Origin: an uncultured Rhizobium sp.
Lineage (GTDB): Bacteria; Pseudomonadota; Alphaproteobacteria; Rhizobiales; Rhizobiaceae
Assembly: GCA_945952415.1 (NCBI GenBank)
Contig: CAMFIF010000008.1
Span: 1 to 64,000, forward strand
Direction of reading: 5' to 3'
DNA length: 64,000 nt
The notes beneath the pieces are model-generated. The model was not told where the DNA came from, made no database searches, and was given only the letters and a program-made list of their open reading frames with translations. Of this stretch, positions 36,392-45,481 are shown piece by piece (the stretch's first letter is position 1; each line of letters begins with the position of its first letter). The translations under genes and the position numbers were made by a program.

Positions 36392-37060
36392 ATGTCCCTG
36401 CCCCTTCGCATTGCCCCCTCGATCCTCGCCGCCAATTTCGCCAAGCTCGGCCAGGAAGTGGCGGATGTGACCGCCGCCGGCGCAGACTGGATCCATCTCG
36501 ATGTCATGGACGGTCATTTCGTGCCAAACATTTCCTACGGGCCCGACGTGATCAAGGCGCTACGACCCCATACGGATGCCATTTTCGACTGCCACCTGAT
36601 GATCGCGCCCGCCGATCCCTATCTCGAAGCCTTTGCCAAGGCCGGTTGCGACATCATCACCGTGCATGCAGAGGCTGGCCCGCACCTTCACCGGTCACTG
36701 CAGTCGATCCGCGCCATGGGTCGCAAGGCCGGCGTTTCCCTCAACCCCGCCACGCCCCTCTCCGTGCTTGAACATGTTATCGGCGATATCGATCTGCTGC
36801 TGATCATGAGCGTCAATCCCGGTTTTGGCGGCCAGAAATATATCCCGGCCATGACAGACAAGATCCGCGCCGCCCGCGCCCTCATCGGCGACCGGCCGAT
36901 CGAGCTTGAGGTGGATGGCGGCATAACGCCGGAAACGGCACCGCTCGCCGTGAATGCCGGCGCCAATGCGCTCGTTGCGGGCTCCGCCATCTTCAAGGGC
37001 GATGGGGTCGAGGATTACCGCAAGACCATATCGCTTCTCCGGCAGTCGGTCGGGGCCTGA
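36392..37060 (+). CDS. rpe: Ribulose-phosphate 3-epimerase
   Basis: Interconverts ribulose-5-phosphate and xylulose-5-phosphate in the pentose phosphate and Calvin pathways. The 222-residue TIM barrel has the family motifs [36 protein letters not shown] and FDCHLMI (metal ligands His and Asp), SVNPGFGGQ, and [11 protein letters not shown]. The ATG at 36392 has CCGGAG five bases upstream. A small membrane protein gene starts four bp after the stop. Confidence 0.97.
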   Translation: MSLPLRIAPSILAANFAKLGQEVADVTAAGADWIHLDVMDGHFVPNISYGPDVIKALRPHTDAIFDCHLMIAPADPYLEAFAKAGCDIITVHAEAGPHLHRSLQSIRAMGRKAGVSLNPATPLSVLEHVIGDIDLLLIMSVNPGFGGQKYIPAMTDKIRAARALIGDRPIELEVDGGITPETAPLAVNAGANALVAGSAIFKGDGVEDYRKTISLLRQSVGA

Positions 37061-37063
37061 AGT

Positions 37064-37588
37064 TTGGCCGGGGACGGGCCGGCACCGGCCGGCAACCCTC
37101 CGGCGCCCGCAAAGGAAAAGAACTCGGCCTTCGGCCGGCTTATCCTGCTCGGCGCGCCCGCCTGGGGCCTTGCCATGGTTGCGAGCCTGCTTGTCTGGCA
37201 ATGGCATTCCAATCGCCTGCTGAGCGCGCATCTTCCTGGCCTCTGCGCCTATTTCTTTGCGGGCGGCCTTTTCGGCTGGGTCATCAGCCTTCCGATTGCC
37301 CGCGCCATCAGCCGCGGGCGGCGGCAGGAAAACCGCCTTGCCGCCTGTTTCCTCGGCCTGACGCTCGCAACGATCGGCGCGACTGCCCTGATGATCGCGA
37401 TTGAATATCGTGCCTTCTATGCTCGCTGGCACGATCCCTTCCTCACTATCACCTGGTGCATTCAGCTGGTTTCGACGCTGCTCGGCTCTGCCTACCAGTT
37501 CGTGGTGCTGGGGGTGCCCAACTATCTGCCCATCGCGCTGCCCGCCGCCCTGATCGTCAGCTTCGCACTTGCGAAACGGATGCGTTGA
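37064..37588 (+). CDS. Hypothetical integral membrane protein
   Basis: A 174-residue protein with a Pro/Ala-rich cytosolic N-terminus and four hydrophobic helices (about residues 26-47, 58-80, 94-113, 128-165). I do not recognise the family. It starts with a TTG at 37064, four bases after rpe, so it may depend on rpe translation. purB begins 62 bp after its stop. Its function is unknown. Confidence 0.72.
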   Translation: MAGDGPAPAGNPPAPAKEKNSAFGRLILLGAPAWGLAMVASLLVWQWHSNRLLSAHLPGLCAYFFAGGLFGWVISLPIARAISRGRRQENRLAACFLGLTLATIGATALMIAIEYRAFYARWHDPFLTITWCIQLVSTLLGSAYQFVVLGVPNYLPIALPAALIVSFALAKRMR

Positions 37589-37650
37589 GATCGGCGCTGC
37601 CATTTGCTAAAGCCACGCCAACACCGACGCTCCCAAGGAAGGCTCTCCCG

Positions 37651-38964
37651 ATGATCCCCCGCTATTCCCGGCCCGAAATGGTTTCCATCTGGTCTCCGGA
37701 AACCAAGTTCCGCATCTGGTTCGAAATCGAGGCCCATGCCTGCGATGCGCTGGCGAAGCTGGGAGTCATTCCCGCTGAAGCCGCCCGCACCATCTGGGAA
37801 AAGGGAGGCGCTGCCACCTTCGATGTCGCGCGCATCGATGAAATCGAGGCCGTCACCAAGCATGACGTGATCGCCTTCCTCACCCATCTGGCCGAAATCG
37901 TCGGCCCGGATGCCCGCTTCGTGCATCAGGGCATGACATCCTCGGACGTCCTCGACACCTGCTTCAACGTGCAGCTGGTGCGCGCCACCGATCTGCTTCT
38001 CGCCGATCTCGATCGCCTGCTGGCCGCACTCAAGCGCCGCGCCTTCGAGCACAAGGACACGGTGACCATCGGCCGTTCCCACGGCATCCATGCCGAGCCC
38101 ACCACTTTCGGGGTCAAGCTGGCGCTTGCCTATGCGGAATTCGAGCGCTGCCGGATCCGTCTTCTCGCCGCCCGCGAGGAAGTGGCGACCTGTGCGATCT
38201 CGGGCGCGGTCGGCACCTTTGCCAATATCGATCCACGCGTCGAGGAACATGTTGCGGAAGCCATGGGGCTCAAGGCCGAGCCGGTGTCCACCCAGGTCAT
38301 CCCGCGCGACCGCCACGCCATGTACTTCGCCACGCTCGGCGTGATCGCCTCGTCCATCGAGCGGCTTGCCACCGAAATCCGCCACCTGCAGCGCACCGAA
38401 GTGCTGGAAGCCGAGGAATATTTCTCACCCGGCCAGAAGGGCTCTTCGGCCATGCCCCACAAGCGTAACCCTGTGCTGACTGAAAACCTCACCGGCCTTG
38501 CCCGCATGGTGCGCTCCTATGCGATGCCGGCCATGGAGAACGTGGCCCTCTGGCACGAACGGGATATTTCCCACTCCTCCGTCGAGCGCATGATCGGCCC
38601 GGATGCCACGGTAACGCTCGATTTCGCCCTCGCCCGGCTGACGGGCGTGATCGACAAGCTGCTTGTCTATCCCGAAAACATGATGAAGAACCTCAACAAG
38701 TTCCGGGGTCTCGTCCATTCCCAGCGCGTGCTGCTGGCGCTCACGCAGGCGGGCCTCTCCCGCGAGGACAGCTACCGCCTCGTTCAGCACAACGCCATGA
38801 AGGTCTGGGAAGAAGGCAAGGACTTCCTTGAGGAACTGCTCGCCGACAGCGAAGTGCGGGCCGCCCTTTCGGAAGCGGAGATCCGCGAAAAATTCGATCT
38901 CGGCTACCACACCAAGCATGTGGACACGATCTTTACCCGGGTGTTCGGCACGGCAACCGCCTGA
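37651..38964 (+). CDS. purB: Adenylosuccinate lyase
   Basis: Splits fumarate from SAICAR and from adenylosuccinate in purine synthesis. The 437-residue protein starts with MIPRYSRPEMVSIWSPETKF, and has the fumarase/aspartase signature GSSAMPHKRNPVLTENL, and the active-site HGIHAEPTTFG and MTSSDVLDT. The ATG at 37651 has AAGGAAGG upstream; a longer frame is not needed. It ends at an intrinsic terminator. Confidence 0.97.
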   Translation: MIPRYSRPEMVSIWSPETKFRIWFEIEAHACDALAKLGVIPAEAARTIWEKGGAATFDVARIDEIEAVTKHDVIAFLTHLAEIVGPDARFVHQGMTSSDVLDTCFNVQLVRATDLLLADLDRLLAALKRRAFEHKDTVTIGRSHGIHAEPTTFGVKLALAYAEFERCRIRLLAAREEVATCAISGAVGTFANIDPRVEEHVAEAMGLKAEPVSTQVIPRDRHAMYFATLGVIASSIERLATEIRHLQRTEVLEAEEYFSPGQKGSSAMPHKRNPVLTENLTGLARMVRSYAMPAMENVALWHERDISHSSVERMIGPDATVTLDFALARLTGVIDKLLVYPENMMKNLNKFRGLVHSQRVLLALTQAGLSREDSYRLVQHNAMKVWEEGKDFLEELLADSEVRAALSEAEIREKFDLGYHTKHVDTIFTRVFGTATA

Positions 38965-38993
38965 CGCCAAGGCCCGCCCGCTTATGCACAGCT

Positions 38994-39016
38994 GCCCCGC
39001 AAATTGCGGGGCTTTC
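38994..39016 (+). terminator. Intrinsic terminator of purB
   Basis: A 7-bp GC stem (GCCCCGC / GCGGGGC) with an AAATT loop, then TTTCT. It lies 29 bp after the purB stop. Confidence 0.8.
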
Positions 39017-39077
39017 TACAGATTATGTTTATAATTCACAGGCAATATTCGCCCTATAGGCTTGGCCACTCGGAACC

Positions 39078-39473
39078 ATGGTCATCCTGACGGGACAAGA
39101 GATGCACAAGAACGGTATTCGGCATTATGCGCCGGTTCCCGGCGCCACGGCTTTTGGAAAACTGAAGCAGCGCACCCAAGAGGTACGGGAGCCGCGGGAA
39201 GTCTGCGCTTTCCCGGTCAAGCTCGAAGCCGATGGCTTCTCCGGCGAGGCCGAGATCGTCAACATGTCGCGCTCCGGCATGGCGATACGCATCCTCGGGA
39301 AGCTACCCCACCTGCCCGGCCACCGCATCACCGTGTCCGGCTCCGGCGTCGGCGTGCTGAACGGCACGGCCCGCTGGCAGCGCGGCCACGAAGTGGGCGT
39401 GCAGTTCGACAGCCTCACCAACACCAAGGCGCGCCTCAAGGCCTATTTCGGTTTCCTGAAACGCAAGGGGTAA
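39078..39473 (+). CDS. PilZ-domain protein
   Basis: A 131-residue protein with one PilZ domain from about residue 35. The c-di-GMP motifs are a run of arginines (QRTQEVREPREV) and the NxSxSG motif in IVNMSRSGMAI. The spacing fits a binding-competent PilZ. It may answer c-di-GMP signals; a broken GGDEF-EAL gene lies about 720 bp downstream. The start is ATG at 39078 or 39102. Confidence 0.85.
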   Translation: MVILTGQEMHKNGIRHYAPVPGATAFGKLKQRTQEVREPREVCAFPVKLEADGFSGEAEIVNMSRSGMAIRILGKLPHLPGHRITVSGSGVGVLNGTARWQRGHEVGVQFDSLTNTKARLKAYFGFLKRKG

Positions 39474-39528
39474 GCCACCGCCGGGCCAGGGTCTTGACGA
39501 CAGGGCCCGGCGCACGCACATAGGCGCC

Positions 39529-40077
39529 ATGAAAGCTTCCGACGCAGAAATCCTCATCATTCCCGGCTATACCAATTCCGGCGAGAACCACTGGCAGACC
39601 CGCTGGCAGTCCAAATTGAAGACCGCCCGGCGGGTGGAGCAGGCCGAGTGGTCAAAGCCCGTGCGCGAGGATTGGGTGCGCCGCGTCGCCGATGAGGTGA
39701 ACGCCGCCGAAAAGCCCGTGATTCTGGTGGCCCATTCCCTGGGCGTTCCAACCGCCATCCATGCCATTCCGGAGTTCCGCAAGAAGGTTGCCGGCGCCTT
39801 TCTGGTCGCGCCGCCTGAGGTTACCAATCCCGCGATTCGGCCGAAACACCTGATGACCTTCGGGCCCTATCCGGAAGATCCGCTCCCCTTCCCCTCCATC
39901 ACCATAGCCAGCCGGAACGACCCCTTCGGCAGCTTCGAACATGCGGAAAACATCGCCGTCGCCTGGGGCTCTTTCCTCATCGATGCGGGCCAGTCAGGCC
40001 ATATCAATGCGGAATCCGGGCACGGACCCTGGCCCGAGGGCACGATGGTGTTTACCCAATTCCTGTCCCGCCTCTAG
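39529..40077 (+). CDS. RBBP9/YdeN-family serine hydrolase
   Basis: A 182-residue alpha/beta hydrolase of the RBBP9/YdeN group. The start ILIIPGYTNSGENHWQTRWQ, the nucleophile elbow VAHSLGV (serine), ASRNDPFGSFEHAENIA with the catalytic acid, and the end GHINAESGHGPWPEG with the histidine, all match. The ATG at 39529 has the short upstream CACATAGGCGCC. The physiological substrate is unknown. Confidence 0.92.
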   Translation: MKASDAEILIIPGYTNSGENHWQTRWQSKLKTARRVEQAEWSKPVREDWVRRVADEVNAAEKPVILVAHSLGVPTAIHAIPEFRKKVAGAFLVAPPEVTNPAIRPKHLMTFGPYPEDPLPFPSITIASRNDPFGSFEHAENIAVAWGSFLIDAGQSGHINAESGHGPWPEGTMVFTQFLSRL

Positions 40078-40196
40078 AACAAATTGCTACATTCCACTTA
40101 AGTTGTGCGACAGGGCTGGAAAAATCTGTTACGATTTAATACGAAATTAATGCGCCGGTAGGATAGTGCAGTCTATCGATTGGATGGATAGTTAAA

Positions 40197-41162
40197 TTGT
40201 CATCTAAACCGCTCTTTTTCAGTACGAATCAAGCGGATCCGCCGCATGAGCAGGCGGAAGACAAGTGGCGTGACTACGCCTTCGAATACTGCCTTATCGT
40301 GATCGGTCCGGATACGCGGGTGCTCTCGACGCAATCGAGCGAGAACTGGCCGCTTTCCTTCGATGCCAGAGCGGTTATCGGGCACGCTCTTACCGAACTC
40401 ATTCATCCCCATGACCAGCCGGTGCTGTTGCGCATGATCGCCGAAAGCGCGCGCATGCCGGGCACCCCTCTTCACGCGCAACTCCGCTTTGGCACGCGCG
40501 ATGCCCATCACTGGGTGCTCGTCATCCTCGGCGGCAAGACCGTCCCGGGGGCGGAGGGCCTTGAAGTGCAGCTGGTGCCAACCCGCAATCCCGGCCATCT
40601 CCTCGATGATCTGGTGGAGCGCGAGAGCCGCTGGAACTACGCCCTCGTCGGCTCCGAACTTGGCGTCTGGGACCACAATTTCCGCACCGGGACCTATTTC
40701 TACTCCGACGTCTGGAAAGCCATGCGCGGCATTCCGACGGAAGAGGAGGTCAATCCCGATTTCGATCACTGGATCCGCAACATCCATCCGGACGACCAGG
40801 CCCGGGTGATCGAAGCCGTGGCAGGCCAGAATGCCGGCGACGAGCGCTATCAGGTGTTCGAATATCGCGAGCGCCACCGCGACGGCCACTATATCTGGAT
40901 CGAGTGCCGCGGCTCGGTGGTGGAATGGGATCCTGAAGGAACGCCGATGCGGGTCGTCGGCACCGATACGGACATAACCCGGCGCAAGGAAGACGAGGCG
41001 CGGCTGGAAAAACTTTCCCAGCGCCTCGAAATGGCGCTGGACGTCTCGCAGATCGGCGTCTTCGAAGCCGATCTCGATACGGGCATGGCCGACTGGGACG
41101 ACAATGTTCTGAAGATCTTCGGCCTCGAAGGCACGGAACATCTGAAGCCCTTCAACGTCTGA
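40197..41162 (+). CDS. N-terminal PAS part of a GGDEF-EAL gene broken by an in-frame TGA
   Basis: A 321-residue PAS-rich fragment. A PAS-like segment lies in the first 130 residues, a well-formed PAS/PAC around residues 140-270 (HPDDQARVIEAV, then WIECRGSVVEWDPEGTPMRVVGTDTDITRRKEDE), and the start of another PAS (VSQIGVFEADLDTGMADWD). It stops at a TGA at 41160-41162 inside this last PAS. The next codons continue the same domain in the same frame (MILPEDRDSAINKA). It is therefore one gene with a nonsense change, or a sequencing error. TTG start at 40197 with a weak ribosome site. Confidence 0.75.
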   Translation: MSSKPLFFSTNQADPPHEQAEDKWRDYAFEYCLIVIGPDTRVLSTQSSENWPLSFDARAVIGHALTELIHPHDQPVLLRMIAESARMPGTPLHAQLRFGTRDAHHWVLVILGGKTVPGAEGLEVQLVPTRNPGHLLDDLVERESRWNYALVGSELGVWDHNFRTGTYFYSDVWKAMRGIPTEEEVNPDFDHWIRNIHPDDQARVIEAVAGQNAGDERYQVFEYRERHRDGHYIWIECRGSVVEWDPEGTPMRVVGTDTDITRRKEDEARLEKLSQRLEMALDVSQIGVFEADLDTGMADWDDNVLKIFGLEGTEHLKPFNV

Positions 41163-41168
41163 GAAAGC

Positions 41169-42743
41169 ATGATCCTCCCCGAGGATCGCGACAGTGCCAT
41201 CAACAAGGCCGATTCCGGCGCAAGCCTGAAAAAGCCCTTCCGCAACGAATATCGCATCCGCCGGCCCGATGGCACGGTGCGCTATATCAGAGCACGCGCG
41301 GCCCCTTTCCGTACCTCCACCGGCCAGAACCGGATGATCGGCGCGAACTGGGATGTCACCGAGGATGTGCTTTTGCGCCAGGAGCTGGCGGCGGCGAAGG
41401 ACCTTGCCGAAACCCGCAACCGCGAGCTCGAGGAGGTCCATGCCCGCATTCGCCACAATGCGCTGCATGATTATCTGACCGGGCTGCCGAACCGCCGCTA
41501 TCTCGAGGAATTCCTGGAACGGGAGACCGCGCTGGGTGCCAAGGACCGTCGCCCCCTCTCGGTGCTGCATATCGATCTGAACCGCTTCAAGCAGATCAAC
41601 GACACGCTCGGCCACGAGGCAGGGGACGTACTGCTGAAGGAGGCCACCAAGGTGCTGCGCAGCCTCGTGCGCGGCAATGACTTTGTGGCCCGGATCGGCG
41701 GCGATGAATTCGCCTTCGTCTCGCGCTCCATGGGCACCCCGCGCCGTCTGGCGGCACTCGCGGACCGCATCATCCGCGAATTGTCGAAGCCCGTTCCCTA
41801 TCACAGCCATTTCATCCGCATCGGCGCGAGCATCGGCATAGCCATTGCCGAGGGTGAGAATATCGACGGCAAGCAGCTGCTGCTGAATGCGGATATCGCG
41901 CTCTACCGCGCAAAGAGCCGCGGCCGCAACCGGCACGAATTCTTCTCGCCCGAAACGCAGGATGCCATCATCCGCACCAAGCGTCTCTCGGACGAGCTGC
42001 TGCACGCTCTGGAGCACCAGGAATTCATTCCCTTCTACCAGCCGCAATTCTTCGCCGACGACCTGCGCCTCGCCGGCATGGAAACGCTGGTGCGCTGGAA
42101 ACATCCGGAACGGGGCATCATCACGCCCGAGAGCTTCCTCTCCGTCGCCACCGATCTCGACGTCGTCTCCTCCATCGATGCTTTCGTGCTCGAACGGGCG
42201 CTTTCGGACATGGCGCAATGGGAAAAGGACGGGCTGAAGATCGACCGGATCTCGGTCAATGTCTCGGCCCGGCGTCTCGATGATCCGCAGCTCATCCGGA
42301 AGCTGAAATCGCTGAAGATCAAGCCCGGGCGGGTCTCCTTCGAGCTCCTGGAATCCATCTTCCTCGACGATCACGACCAGTCGACCGCCGATACGCTCGC
42401 AGCGCTCCGCTCGCTCGGCATCCAGATCGAGATCGACGATTTCGGCACGGGGCACGCCTCGATCATCAGCCTGATGAAGATCAATCCGCATATCCTGAAG
42501 ATTGACCGGGCGCTGGTGCGCACCCTGCCCGAATCGTCCGAACAGCGACGGCTGGTCGCTTCCATTGTCGAAATCGGCAAGTCGCTGGATATCAAGGTTC
42601 TCGCCGAGGGTGTCGAAACCCGCGACCACATCCGCATTCTGCAGGATGTGGGCTGCGACATCCTCCAGGGCTATGGCCTCGCCCGCCCGATGCCCGCAGA
42701 AAGCATCCCTGATTTCATCCGTGAAAAACGCTGGATGGTATGA
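41169..42743 (+). CDS. GGDEF-EAL protein, C-terminal part of the interrupted gene
   Basis: A 524-residue protein in the same frame as the fragment before it. It begins in the middle of a PAS domain (ILPEDRDSAINKADSG, then IRRPDGTVRYIRARAAPF), then carries a GGDEF domain with an intact GGDEF motif (ARIGGDEFAFVS, preceded by LHIDLNRFKQINDTLGHEAGD) and an EAL domain (ETLVRWKHP, NVSARRL, DDFGTGHAS, KIDRALV, AEGVET, QGYGLARPMP). Both c-di-GMP domains look catalytically sound, though EAL is written ETL. An ATG at 41169 follows a GAGAAAGC, so it could be translated on its own after re-start. Confidence 0.85.
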   Translation: MILPEDRDSAINKADSGASLKKPFRNEYRIRRPDGTVRYIRARAAPFRTSTGQNRMIGANWDVTEDVLLRQELAAAKDLAETRNRELEEVHARIRHNALHDYLTGLPNRRYLEEFLERETALGAKDRRPLSVLHIDLNRFKQINDTLGHEAGDVLLKEATKVLRSLVRGNDFVARIGGDEFAFVSRSMGTPRRLAALADRIIRELSKPVPYHSHFIRIGASIGIAIAEGENIDGKQLLLNADIALYRAKSRGRNRHEFFSPETQDAIIRTKRLSDELLHALEHQEFIPFYQPQFFADDLRLAGMETLVRWKHPERGIITPESFLSVATDLDVVSSIDAFVLERALSDMAQWEKDGLKIDRISVNVSARRLDDPQLIRKLKSLKIKPGRVSFELLESIFLDDHDQSTADTLAALRSLGIQIEIDDFGTGHASIISLMKINPHILKIDRALVRTLPESSEQRRLVASIVEIGKSLDIKVLAEGVETRDHIRILQDVGCDILQGYGLARPMPAESIPDFIREKRWMV

Positions 42744-42756
42744 CGGACCACGAAAA

Positions 42757-42779
42757 AAGCCGCCCGAAGGCGGCCTTTA
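42757..42779. terminator. Bidirectional terminator between the GGDEF-EAL gene and the zeta inhibitor gene
   Basis: A GC stem (GCCGCC / GGCGGC) with a CGAA loop. The minus-strand copy is followed by TTTTTT, the plus-strand copy by CTTTAT, so it can serve both converging genes. Confidence 0.75.
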
Positions 42780-42803
42780 TGTCTTGCCGGACAGTCGCCG
42801 ATC

Positions 42804-43118
42804 TTACTCTTCGAACAGCTGCTGCTTGGCAACGGCGTGAAGCTCGGTGAGCTTGGCCACGATCTGCTCTTCGGTGATCTTGACGGAAGCGGCGTCGAAA
42901 TCGCCCTTCACCTTGCGGATCACGTCGTCATCGCCGGCTTCGAGGAAATCGGCGGCCACCACTTCTTTGGCATAGGCTTCGGCATCGGCCCGGCCGATCT
43001 GGCCGGCGGCCCAGAGGCCGAGAAGCTTGTTGCGGCGGGCAACCGCCTTGAACTTCATTTCCTCGTCATGGGCGAACTTGTTTTCGAACGCCTTTTCGCG
43101 GTCACTCATGCCAGTCAT
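42804..43118 (-). CDS. F1-ATPase zeta-type inhibitor (DUF1476)
   Basis: A 104-residue helical protein of the DUF1476 family, whose Paracoccus member is the zeta inhibitor of the F1F0-ATPase. It begins MTGMSDREKAFENKFAHDEEM and continues with ARRNKLLGLWAAGQIG, the standard family core; the N-terminal helix is the inhibitory part. The ATG at 43118 has TGGAGATTG upstream; an ATG at 43109 is the other choice. The gene is divergent from purC with a 250-bp shared control region. Family identity is clear; activity is inferred. Confidence 0.93.
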   Translation of the reverse strand: MTGMSDREKAFENKFAHDEEMKFKAVARRNKLLGLWAAGQIGRADAEAYAKEVVAADFLEAGDDDVIRKVKGDFDAASVKITEEQIVAKLTELHAVAKQQLFEE

Positions 43119-43368
43119 CGGGCAATCTCCAGAATCTGCAACAGAATGCTTTGCTGTTTCCCTTAATCGAAGGTGGGGGTGAAGTTCAATCGCCCAAAAG
43201 CGAAAAGACCATTTTGGCGGCCATTTGGCACCGCAAGGACGAAGCTGCGGACTTTCGAACCGAAGATCCGCCTGCCTCATTGTGAATTGCGATCTTTTCC
43301 TTTAAGGGACGCCCTAACGAAAAACGATACGCGCCCGCTTGCGGCGCCCAATAACAGAGACATCCATC

Positions 43369-44133
43369 ATGAACCGTCGCCGCCGTATATACGAAGGCAA
43401 GGGAAAGATCCTTTACGAAGGTCCCGAGCCAGGCACGCTCATCCAGTTCTTCAAGGATGATGCTACGGCTTTCAACAAGAAGAAGCACGAAGTCATAGAC
43501 GGCAAGGGCGTACTGAACAACCGGATCTGCGAGTATATCTTCTCGCATCTGAACCGGATCGGTATTCCCACCCATTTCCTGCGCCGCCTGAACATGCGCG
43601 AGCAGTTGATCCGCGAAGTCGAGATGATCCCGCTGGAGATCGTCGTGCGCAATGTCGCCGCCGGGTCGCTCGCCAAGCGCCTGGGTATCGAGGAAGGCAC
43701 CGTCCTGCCGCGCTCGATCATCGAGTTCTACTACAAGTCCGATGCGCTTGACGATCCGATGGTATCCGAAGAGCACATCACGGCCTTCGGCTGGGCCAAC
43801 CCCGCCGAACTCGACGACATCATGGCGCTTGCCATTCGCGTCAACGATTTCATGACCGGCCTCTTCCTCGGCGTCGGCATCCAGCTCGTCGACTTCAAGA
43901 TCGAATGCGGCCGCCTCTTCGAAGGCGACATGATGCGCATCATCCTGGCCGACGAGATTTCGCCCGACAGCTGCCGCCTCTGGGATATCGAGACCCGCAA
44001 CAAGCTGGACAAGGACCGTTTCCGCGAGGATCTCGGCGGCCTGCTCGAAGCCTATCAGGAAGTTGCCCGCCGGCTGGGCATAATCAATGAAAACGAGCCC
44101 GTGCGCGGCACGGGTCCGGTACTCGTCAAGTGA
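43369..44133 (+). CDS. purC: SAICAR synthase
   Basis: Joins aspartate to CAIR in purine synthesis. 254 residues, normal size. The family start [16 protein letters not shown], the FKDDATAFN motif, the [16 protein letters not shown]-type segment ([21 protein letters not shown]) and the [11 protein letters not shown] motif are present. First of the purC-purS-x-purQ unit. The start ATG at 43369 gives the common N-terminus. The 16-bp gap to purS points to one message. Confidence 0.97.
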   Translation: MNRRRRIYEGKGKILYEGPEPGTLIQFFKDDATAFNKKKHEVIDGKGVLNNRICEYIFSHLNRIGIPTHFLRRLNMREQLIREVEMIPLEIVVRNVAAGSLAKRLGIEEGTVLPRSIIEFYYKSDALDDPMVSEEHITAFGWANPAELDDIMALAIRVNDFMTGLFLGVGIQLVDFKIECGRLFEGDMMRIILADEISPDSCRLWDIETRNKLDKDRFREDLGGLLEAYQEVARRLGIINENEPVRGTGPVLVK

Positions 44134-44149
44134 GCAGGGGAAAAGACAA

Positions 44150-44392
44150 GTGATCAAGGCACGTGTGACCGTCACGCTGAAGAATGGCGTTCTCGACCCG
44201 CAGGGCAAGGCAATCGAAGGCGCCCTGGGCAGCCTCGGCTTCGCCGGCATCGGCAATGTCCGCCAGGGCAAGGTCTTCGACCTCGAACTTGCGGAAACCG
44301 ACAGGGCGAAGGCCGAAGAAACCCTGAAGGCTGTGTGTGAGAAGCTTCTTGCGAACACCGTGATCGAGAACTATTCTATCGCCCTCTCCTGA
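44150..44392 (+). CDS. purS: FGAM synthase subunit PurS
   Basis: An 80-residue subunit that bridges PurL and PurQ in the three-protein FGAM synthase. Starts VIKARVTVTLKNGVLDPQGKA and continues GNVRQGKVFDLEL, the family core. The start is a GTG at 44150 with AGGGGAAAA upstream; a longer frame overlaps purC and is not needed. Confidence 0.95.
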   Translation: MIKARVTVTLKNGVLDPQGKAIEGALGSLGFAGIGNVRQGKVFDLELAETDRAKAEETLKAVCEKLLANTVIENYSIALS

Positions 44393-44404
44393 GGTGCGAT
44401 AAAC

Positions 44405-44662
44405 ATGGCAGAGATCACCAACGAGCTTATGTACGAACTGCTGAAGCGGATGCAGGGGGACATCTCCCTGATGCGAAGCGACATGAGGGACGTGAAGCAG
44501 GAGATCAATGCCATGCGTGGAACGATGGTCTCCATGCAGCAGGACATCCATAATATTTATGGCATCCTGTTCCAGCATGGGGAGCGCCTTGACCGCATCG
44601 AGCGCCGTCTCGATCTGCGTAAGCTTGCGGAAGCCGGTGTTTCCTTCAATTATCACGGCTGA
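44405..44662 (+). CDS. Conserved coiled-coil protein between purS and purQ
   Basis: An 85-residue protein that is mainly one long amphipathic helix: [31 protein letters not shown] and [18 protein letters not shown] show heptad-like spacing. I do not recognise a functional family. It lies 12 bp after purS and 83 bp before purQ on the same strand, so it is likely in the same transcript. ATG at 44405. Confidence 0.8.
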   Translation: MAEITNELMYELLKRMQGDISLMRSDMRDVKQEINAMRGTMVSMQQDIHNIYGILFQHGERLDRIERRLDLRKLAEAGVSFNYHG

Positions 44663-44745
44663 CACGCTGCCCCATATTCGCCCATCCGCCGTGCCAGGAA
44701 TTGGCGGATGGACAAAGCCAGACAAGCACCCGGAGACCAGAGCCC

Positions 44746-45417
44746 ATGAAATCCGCCGTCGTTCAACTTCCCGGCCTCAACCGTGACCGCGACATGATCG
44801 CCGCGCTGACGAAGATTTCGGGCAAGGCGCCGGTCACCATCTGGCAGACGGAGACCGAGATTCCCGATGTCGACCTGATCGTCATTCCCGGCGGCTTCTC
44901 CTATGGCGACTATCTGCGCTGCGGTGCCATTGCCGCCCGCATGCCCGTCATGCAGGCCATCAAGGCGAAGGCCGAGCAGGGCGTAAAGGTTCTCGGCGTC
45001 TGCAACGGGTTCCAGATCCTGCTCGAAGCGGGCATGCTGCCCGGCGCGTTGATGCGCAATGCCTCGCTGCGCTTCGTGTGCCGGGAGATCAAGCTCGAAG
45101 TCGCCAATGCCGATACGGATTTTACCCGCGCCTATGCACGCGGCCAGATCATCCGTTGCCCCGTGGCCCATCATGACGGCAATTACTTTGCCGATGCCGA
45201 GACGCTGAAAGCGATCGAGGGCAATGGCCAGGTCGTGTTCCGCTATGCGGAAGACACCAACCCCAATGGCTCGATCAACCATATTGCCGGCGTGATGAAC
45301 ACCAAGGGCAACGTGCTCGGCATGATGCCACACCCGGAAAATCTGATCGAAGCCGCCCATGGCGGAAATGATGGCCGCGGCATCTTCGCCTCCGCGCTTG
45401 ACGTCATCGCCGCCTGA
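44746..45417 (+). CDS. purQ: FGAM synthase glutaminase subunit PurQ
   Basis: Class I glutamine amidotransferase of 223 residues that feeds ammonia to PurL. The nucleophile is Cys86 in [20 protein letters not shown]; His and Glu of the triad lie in [11 protein letters not shown]. The start is [17 protein letters not shown] at 44746 with CGGAGACC upstream. The small size fits the PurS/PurQ/PurL type of enzyme rather than the single long form. Confidence 0.97.
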   Translation: MKSAVVQLPGLNRDRDMIAALTKISGKAPVTIWQTETEIPDVDLIVIPGGFSYGDYLRCGAIAARMPVMQAIKAKAEQGVKVLGVCNGFQILLEAGMLPGALMRNASLRFVCREIKLEVANADTDFTRAYARGQIIRCPVAHHDGNYFADAETLKAIEGNGQVVFRYAEDTNPNGSINHIAGVMNTKGNVLGMMPHPENLIEAAHGGNDGRGIFASALDVIAA

Positions 45418-45481
45418 TCTGGCCACGCGACACCGCCGCGGGTGCTGATGCCCGCGGCTCCGGGACCTTATCGACGGGATC

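Noticed and set aside
40200-42629. 809-codon minus-strand frame opposite the GGDEF-EAL gene
   Set aside because: No domain is recognisable, and the plus strand carries clear PAS, GGDEF and EAL motifs.
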